From Oscillospiraceae bacterium (GTDB lineage: Bacteria > Bacillota > Clostridia > Oscillospirales > UBA644), in NCBI GenBank assembly GCA_015067385.1, contig SVMP01000068.1, positions 1 through 10,463 on the forward strand: a DNA stretch of 10,463 nt, given 5' to 3'. Shown here one piece after another: positions 6,804 to 10,463 of this stretch. Every line of letters starts with the position of its first letter. Position 1 is the stretch's first letter. The translations under genes and the position numbers were made by a program. Under the pieces are notes generated by a model. That model ran no database searches, was not told where the DNA came from, and worked only from the letters and a program-made list of their open reading frames with translations.

Positions 6804-9449
6804 TTATTTTTTGAATATTGTTACGATTATAACAACAATGATTATAAATATCAAGACTCCGGTTGCAATAACAACACCGTCAATAATATCGTCCCAAATG
6901 TCTTCTGTCGGTTCTTCAACATCATTACCACCGATGACAGGAACATAAGGCTCTATTCCGTATTCCTCAAAAGCCTGAATCTCTTGTGCGGACAGGGCTT
7001 TATGTGAAATATATATTTCATCAACAACTCCTTTAAACAAAGGCTCGCCTTTAACACCGCTTCTGCCAATATAATTATAGTTAGAGGAGATAGAAGAAGG
7101 CGTGATTGATGTTGATGCGGAATCAACAAGAGCACCGTTAATATAAAGACGGGCTGTTCCATCCTTAATTGTAACCGATACCCTCACCCATTCGTTTGTT
7201 TTAACGGTATTTGATACAAGTGTTGTTTTAACATTTCCATCGCTGATCTCAAAAGAAAGACCGTCTGTTCCGTTACCCATATCGATCATCATATAAGCTG
7301 TAGGCTTGGAAACGGAATTTTCTTTTTTCGCAAAATACATAAGCTTCTGATTAACAGAAGATGTATTTCCTGCCCAATTATAAGCGATACTGAACGTAAG
7401 TTCATCAGTATTATCGAGAATACCGATAGGATAACGAATATATGAGTTAATACCGTCAAGCGTAAGACCGTAATTCTTTATACCTTGAGAAAGGCTGGCA
7501 TTACGAATAACAGCAATAACAGAATTGTTATAGTCTTTACCGATAAGAGAAGTATTGTCGAACGTAGTTCCTATAAATTCATTGATTTCAGCCTTTTCCG
7601 AATATGAATCCTCAAGGGTATCTGTATCGTCAGGACGAAGATCAACTTCGGGAACGATGTTTTCTGTTGAATTAGATTCAGAAGAATTATCGGGAGAAGG
7701 ATCCGGCAGAACCTCTGTTGTGAAACGCTCTATCCCGTAAGTTTTGATCTTACGTATATCAGATGCGTCAAGTACTCTCGATGCAAGATATATTTCATCA
7801 ATGAAATACTTACTTGAATCAAGGGATGAAGAGCCTGATAATATCTTAAAATCAGTAATCTGCAAAGCAGAAAACGGTTGTCCGGTATAGAATGTATCAG
7901 TAAGAGTGCCGTTCATGTAGATATTTACTTCGCCTGTAGAACTGTATGTAACAGCATAATGAACCCATTTATTATTGACACTCTTAAGTGTTGTCTTTGA
8001 AAGTTCATTCTTTGTAGGGAAGTTTTTGTCAACACCAAACTCGAAAACCGAATCGTTTTGAACTTCAAGATCGATCTTTTTTACTTCTTCTACGGTGGGT
8101 CCGAAAGGAATTTCTGTTTCAACGGATTCAGTATTCTCCTCTTCGGGAAGAAGACCCTCCAAATGATCGGATGTTTCGGGCGGGAATAGTTCCAAAAGCT
8201 TTTCCTGTGAAATATCCGTTGTCTTAAAGGGTGAAAATTCAAATTTACCGTACCCACTGAAATCAAGAAGTTTCATTTGAGAATAATCAAAGAATTGATC
8301 CTGTTTATCTGCGGAACGGTAAACCCAGGCACAGAAAGTAAAGGCATCTGCCTGATATAACAAACCCGGATTAAGTTTGAGATACTGTGTCGGGAAAGAA
8401 TCGGTTCGTCTTGTAAGGCCGTATCCGAAAGATCCCCCATATGCTTCGGTTGCAATTTTTGTAGCCGTAAATTCATTGATCACAGCGGATGTTGTCTTGT
8501 TTAAGTCTCTTGACATATCATACGTATGGTCAAAAGTGTATGCAAGCCAAGAAAACTTAATTCGATCAAGATCCGTCGGAGGAGTCCAGATACCTTCTTC
8601 GTCCTGATCGACCGAAGGACCAAAGGGATCATCGGGATCAACAATTGAAGGATCGTCAAGAGGGTCATCTGTCGGCTCATCAATTATCGGGGCATCGGGA
8701 ACAGTCTCTTGAATCTCTCCGCCCATATATGTAAAGAAATCGGAAAGATTCAAGGTATAGAGTTTCTGTATATTGTCGGACGAAAGAGGTAAATTTGAAA
8801 TATACAGTTCGTCCAAGACAAAATCAGAAAAGAAAATTACATTGCTGCCGCCAAGATTATTTAAAGTTACATCAGTTAAAGAAAATGCGCATGGGAAACC
8901 GTTTATATAGATTGTAAGTTTATAATTACTTCCCGAAATATCATATGTAAAAACGATATGATTCCAGCCACCGAGAGCAATTTCCGTGGAAATTACCGCT
9001 GTCAGCTGTTCTGAATGAGTACCGTCGAATATCTTCAAAGACAAGGAAGATGTTTCGGGCAGATACGAGAGAGAAAGGAATGGATAGTTCTCGTTTCCGT
9101 TACCTATATAAATAAATTCTGTGTTATACGATGAGTTGAACTCTGAAAAATTGATCCAAAAACCGAGAGTTAACTCAGAAAGATCCGAAAACATATTGGG
9201 ATCAAGAGAAAAATATGAATTTACAGCATTTCCTGTTTTACCGGGAATCGGTTCAAAAGGGCTGAAATCAAGCTCAATGAGCGGGAATTTTCCACCGAGA
9301 TCCCATTTAAGATTTACAGTGTCATCAAACGTATAACCGGACTGAAAACTTTCGGTTACGGCATGTGAAGGTAAAAATACCGTAAAATGAGATGCGGTAA
9401 TCGATAATATAAGCAAAAAGCAAAGAATTTTCGCTATGTTTTTTTTCAA
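6804..9449 (-). CDS. Secreted membrane-anchored protein with three LamG-like domains
   Basis: From the TTG at 9449 the protein has 881 residues (subtract 3 from the GTG-based numbers used here). An N-terminal signal peptide (KKNIAKILCFLLILSITAS, probable cleavage after PSHA, 30-33) is followed by three concanavalin A-like/LamG domains at about 41-240, 303-577 and 627-838. Each ends in the same pattern: DELYIS / DEIYLA / DEIYIS, then an acidic helix, then YGIE in the second and third. Each also holds a WxHxxxTY or WVRVSVT strand and an IYxNG turn. Acidic, Pro-rich linkers separate the domains (255-290 and 583-625). Residues 861-881 form a membrane helix ending in FKK, so the protein should be anchored with its domains outside. 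There is no LPXTG motif. LamG domains commonly bind glycans or other ligands. It starts 25 bases after the fucosidase stop, so it may capture glycans on the surface for the enzymes of this operon. The function is inferred; no catalytic motif is seen. Confidence 0.85.
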   Translation of the reverse strand: MKKNIAKILCFLLILSITASHFTVFLPSHAVTESFQSGYTFDDTVNLKWDLGGKFPLIELDFSPFEPIPGKTGNAVNSYFSLDPNMFSDLSELTLGFWINFSEFNSSYNTEFIYIGNGNENYPFLSLSYLPETSSLSLKIFDGTHSEQLTAVISTEIALGGWNHIVFTYDISGSNYKLTIYINGFPCAFSLTDVTLNNLGGSNVIFFSDFVLDELYISNLPLSSDNIQKLYTLNLSDFFTYMGGEIQETVPDAPIIDEPTDDPLDDPSIVDPDDPFGPSVDQDEEGIWTPPTDLDRIKFSWLAYTFDHTYDMSRDLNKTTSAVINEFTATKIATEAYGGSFGYGLTRRTDSFPTQYLKLNPGLLYQADAFTFCAWVYRSADKQDQFFDYSQMKLLDFSGYGKFEFSPFKTTDISQEKLLELFPPETSDHLEGLLPEEENTESVETEIPFGPTVEEVKKIDLEVQNDSVFEFGVDKNFPTKNELSKTTLKSVNNKWVHYAVTYSSTGEVNIYMNGTLTDTFYTGQPFSALQITDFKILSGSSSLDSSKYFIDEIYLASRVLDASDIRKIKTYGIERFTTEVLPDPSPDNSSESNSTENIVPEVDLRPDDTDTLEDSYSEKAEINEFIGTTFDNTSLIGKDYNNSVIAVIRNASLSQGIKNYGLTLDGINSYIRYPIGILDNTDELTFSIAYNWAGNTSSVNQKLMYFAKKENSVSKPTAYMMIDMGNGTDGLSFEISDGNVKTTLVSNTVKTNEWVRVSVTIKDGTARLYINGALVDSASTSITPSSISSNYNYIGRSGVKGEPLFKGVVDEIYISHKALSAQEIQAFEEYGIEPYVPVIGGNDVEEPTEDIWDDIIDGVVIATGVLIFIIIVVIIVTIFKK

Positions 9450-9457
9450 ATCAAACA

Positions 9458-9461
9458 CTCC
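9458..9461 (-). promoter_or_regulatory. Ribosome binding site deciding the LamG protein start
   Basis: GGAG on the minus strand lies eight bases before the TTG at 9449. Its last G is the first base of the in-frame GTG at 9458, so that GTG cannot be served by it. Starting at TTG also gives a classic signal peptide beginning MKKNIAK. The start choice is therefore TTG, with moderate confidence. Confidence 0.6.
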
Positions 9462-9474
9462 AGAAAAATGACGA

Positions 9475-10463
9475 TTATTCGCCTTTCATAGTGAACACAT
9501 ATGCTTCTTCTTCAGGATAACCGTCGGGCACAGAAATTTTAATGAGATTATCGGAATGAGTAAAGGAAACATCAGCACCGTTGAAAGTGATCTTACCGAC
9601 ACGTTTATTAAAGGGAATCTCAAATTCTGTCGGTTTATCGTTTTCATCGGGAAGATAAATTGCATAATAAGTGTTCGTTTTAAGATTTTGAGTATATGCA
9701 TATTTGCCGGTTCTGTAAGGAACACAGACACGGGTATTGAATATTGCATCTCCGTTCTTTTTGAGCCACTTACCGAAGCCGTAAAGAGTTTCAACACCTT
9801 TTGTCGGGAGTTTACCGTCCGGACGGGGCGCGATATTAAGCGCAAGGTTGCCGCCTTTTGCAACGATGTCACAGAGAAGACGAACAAGTGCTCTCGGAGA
9901 TTTATAATTGTCGTCGTAATTGAAAGAGAAAGAGCCGCCGAGGGTTACGCAACTTTCCCAAGGAACACTGAGAGGTCTTGCGGGAACTGTCTGTTCGGGC
10001 GTAACGTAGTTTTCGTTTTCACCGCCGATAGTTCTGTCTGCAACAAGAAGACCCGGCTGATATTTTCTTGCCTCAGCAACGATTTCAGAAAGACGAATAT
10101 CCTGTTTGCAACGGGGATTATCTGCATAGACCTGACCGGCGTCAAGCCAAAGAGAGTCGATCTTGCCGTATTTTGTCATAAGCTCAAGGATCTGATTTTT
10201 TGTAAACTGAACAAACTGTTCCCAGATCCAAGGATATTCTTCGGTATTGTATGTGGGGTTTCTGCTTGTCCATGCACTGTGTTCCATACCGGGAGCCCAA
10301 TAATACGGGCTGTGCCAGTCTGCCTTGGAGAAATATGCAGCGATACCCATACCGTGATTTCTGAAAGCTTCAAAAAGATGTTTACAAACATCCGCATTTC
10401 TGTTTTTATGATACGGACAGTCGGGAGCTGTTATCTTGTAGTCAGAATACTGAGTATCCCACA
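9475..10463 (-). CDS. GH29 alpha-L-fucosidase, C-terminal part (gene continues past the right edge)
   Basis: The reading frame is open to the window edge; 328 residues are visible and the true start lies outside. GH29 enzymes hydrolyse terminal alpha-L-fucosyl links with retention of configuration. The visible part begins WDTQYSDYKITAPDCPYHK, like the barrel segment of known fucosidases, then HGMGIAAYFSKADWHSP. The sequence KIDSLWLDAGQV carries the expected nucleophile Asp (codon at 10141-10143). VPWESCVTLGGSFSFN follows about 60 residues later; its Glu is a candidate acid/base by comparison with human FUCA1. RLLCDIVAKGGNLALNIAPRPDG is a strong GH29 signature. From about residue 205 the chain looks like the C-terminal beta-sandwich domain. 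Whether it is secreted cannot be told without the N-terminus. It is the first visible gene of the cluster, 25 bases before the LamG start, which suggests fucosylated glycans (mucin, milk or plant) as the operon's target. Confidence 0.92.
   Translation of the reverse strand, partial: WDTQYSDYKITAPDCPYHKNRNADVCKHLFEAFRNHGMGIAAYFSKADWHSPYYWAPGMEHSAWTSRNPTYNTEEYPWIWEQFVQFTKNQILELMTKYGKIDSLWLDAGQVYADNPRCKQDIRLSEIVAEARKYQPGLLVADRTIGGENENYVTPEQTVPARPLSVPWESCVTLGGSFSFNYDDNYKSPRALVRLLCDIVAKGGNLALNIAPRPDGKLPTKGVETLYGFGKWLKKNGDAIFNTRVCVPYRTGKYAYTQNLKTNTYYAIYLPDENDKPTEFEIPFNKRVGKITFNGADVSFTHSDNLIKISVPDGYPEEEAYVFTMKGE

Noticed and set aside
1..10463. CRISPR arrays, tRNA/rRNA genes, insertion sequences or phage genes
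   Set aside because: I looked for regularly spaced direct repeats, tRNA-like cloverleaf signals, transposase motifs and terminal inverted repeats, and saw none.

Overview
All recognisable genes in this window lie on the minus strand, so transcription runs from the right edge (10463) to the left (1). Base composition is AT-rich (about 40% GC by eye) and ribosome binding sites are strong AGGAG-type. The mixture of DUF1858, trmK and nif3 with a glycan-use cluster suggests a Firmicute of the class Clostridia, most likely an uncultured gut or rumen lineage. The lineage call is inference; no rRNA is present.

Right and middle part (10463 to 3393), read in the direction of transcription: a GH29 alpha-L-fucosidase cut by the window edge; a large secreted, membrane-anchored protein with three LamG-like (concanavalin A-like) domains; a SIS-domain sugar isomerase/deaminase of the NagB-II/AgaS type; a ROK-family kinase-like protein with an extra N-terminal domain; and a PIG-L/LmbE-type zinc deacetylase. 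Gaps are 16 to 57 bases, so this looks like one operon. Together the enzymes could release fucose from a host or plant glycan and bring an N-acetylated amino sugar to fructose-6-phosphate by phosphorylation, deacetylation and deamination, using a PIG-L deacetylase and a SIS deaminase in place of canonical NagA and NagB. A hairpin with a perfect 13-bp core directly follows the deacetylase gene.

Next (3298 to 1929) is an ABC-transporter substrate-binding lipoprotein gene. Its ribosome binding site, lipoprotein signal peptide and lipobox are in one frame, but the mature protein is in another. One missing base, most simply in a run of five A at 3227-3231, explains this. No permease or ATPase gene accompanies it here.

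Left part (1913 to 281) is a tight housekeeping trio: a 66-residue DUF1858 protein with a CxxC motif, tRNA m1A22 methyltransferase TrmK, and a Nif3-like dinuclear-metal protein. Each junction is a one-base TAATG overlap. A good intrinsic terminator (251-280) follows nif3. The last 250 bases hold no gene, but a near-consensus sigma-70 promoter at 1-28 points leftward out of the window.

Most notable points: the frameshifted lipoprotein, the unusual NagA-free amino-sugar gene set next to a surface LamG protein, and the divergent ROK protein with an unassigned N-terminal domain.
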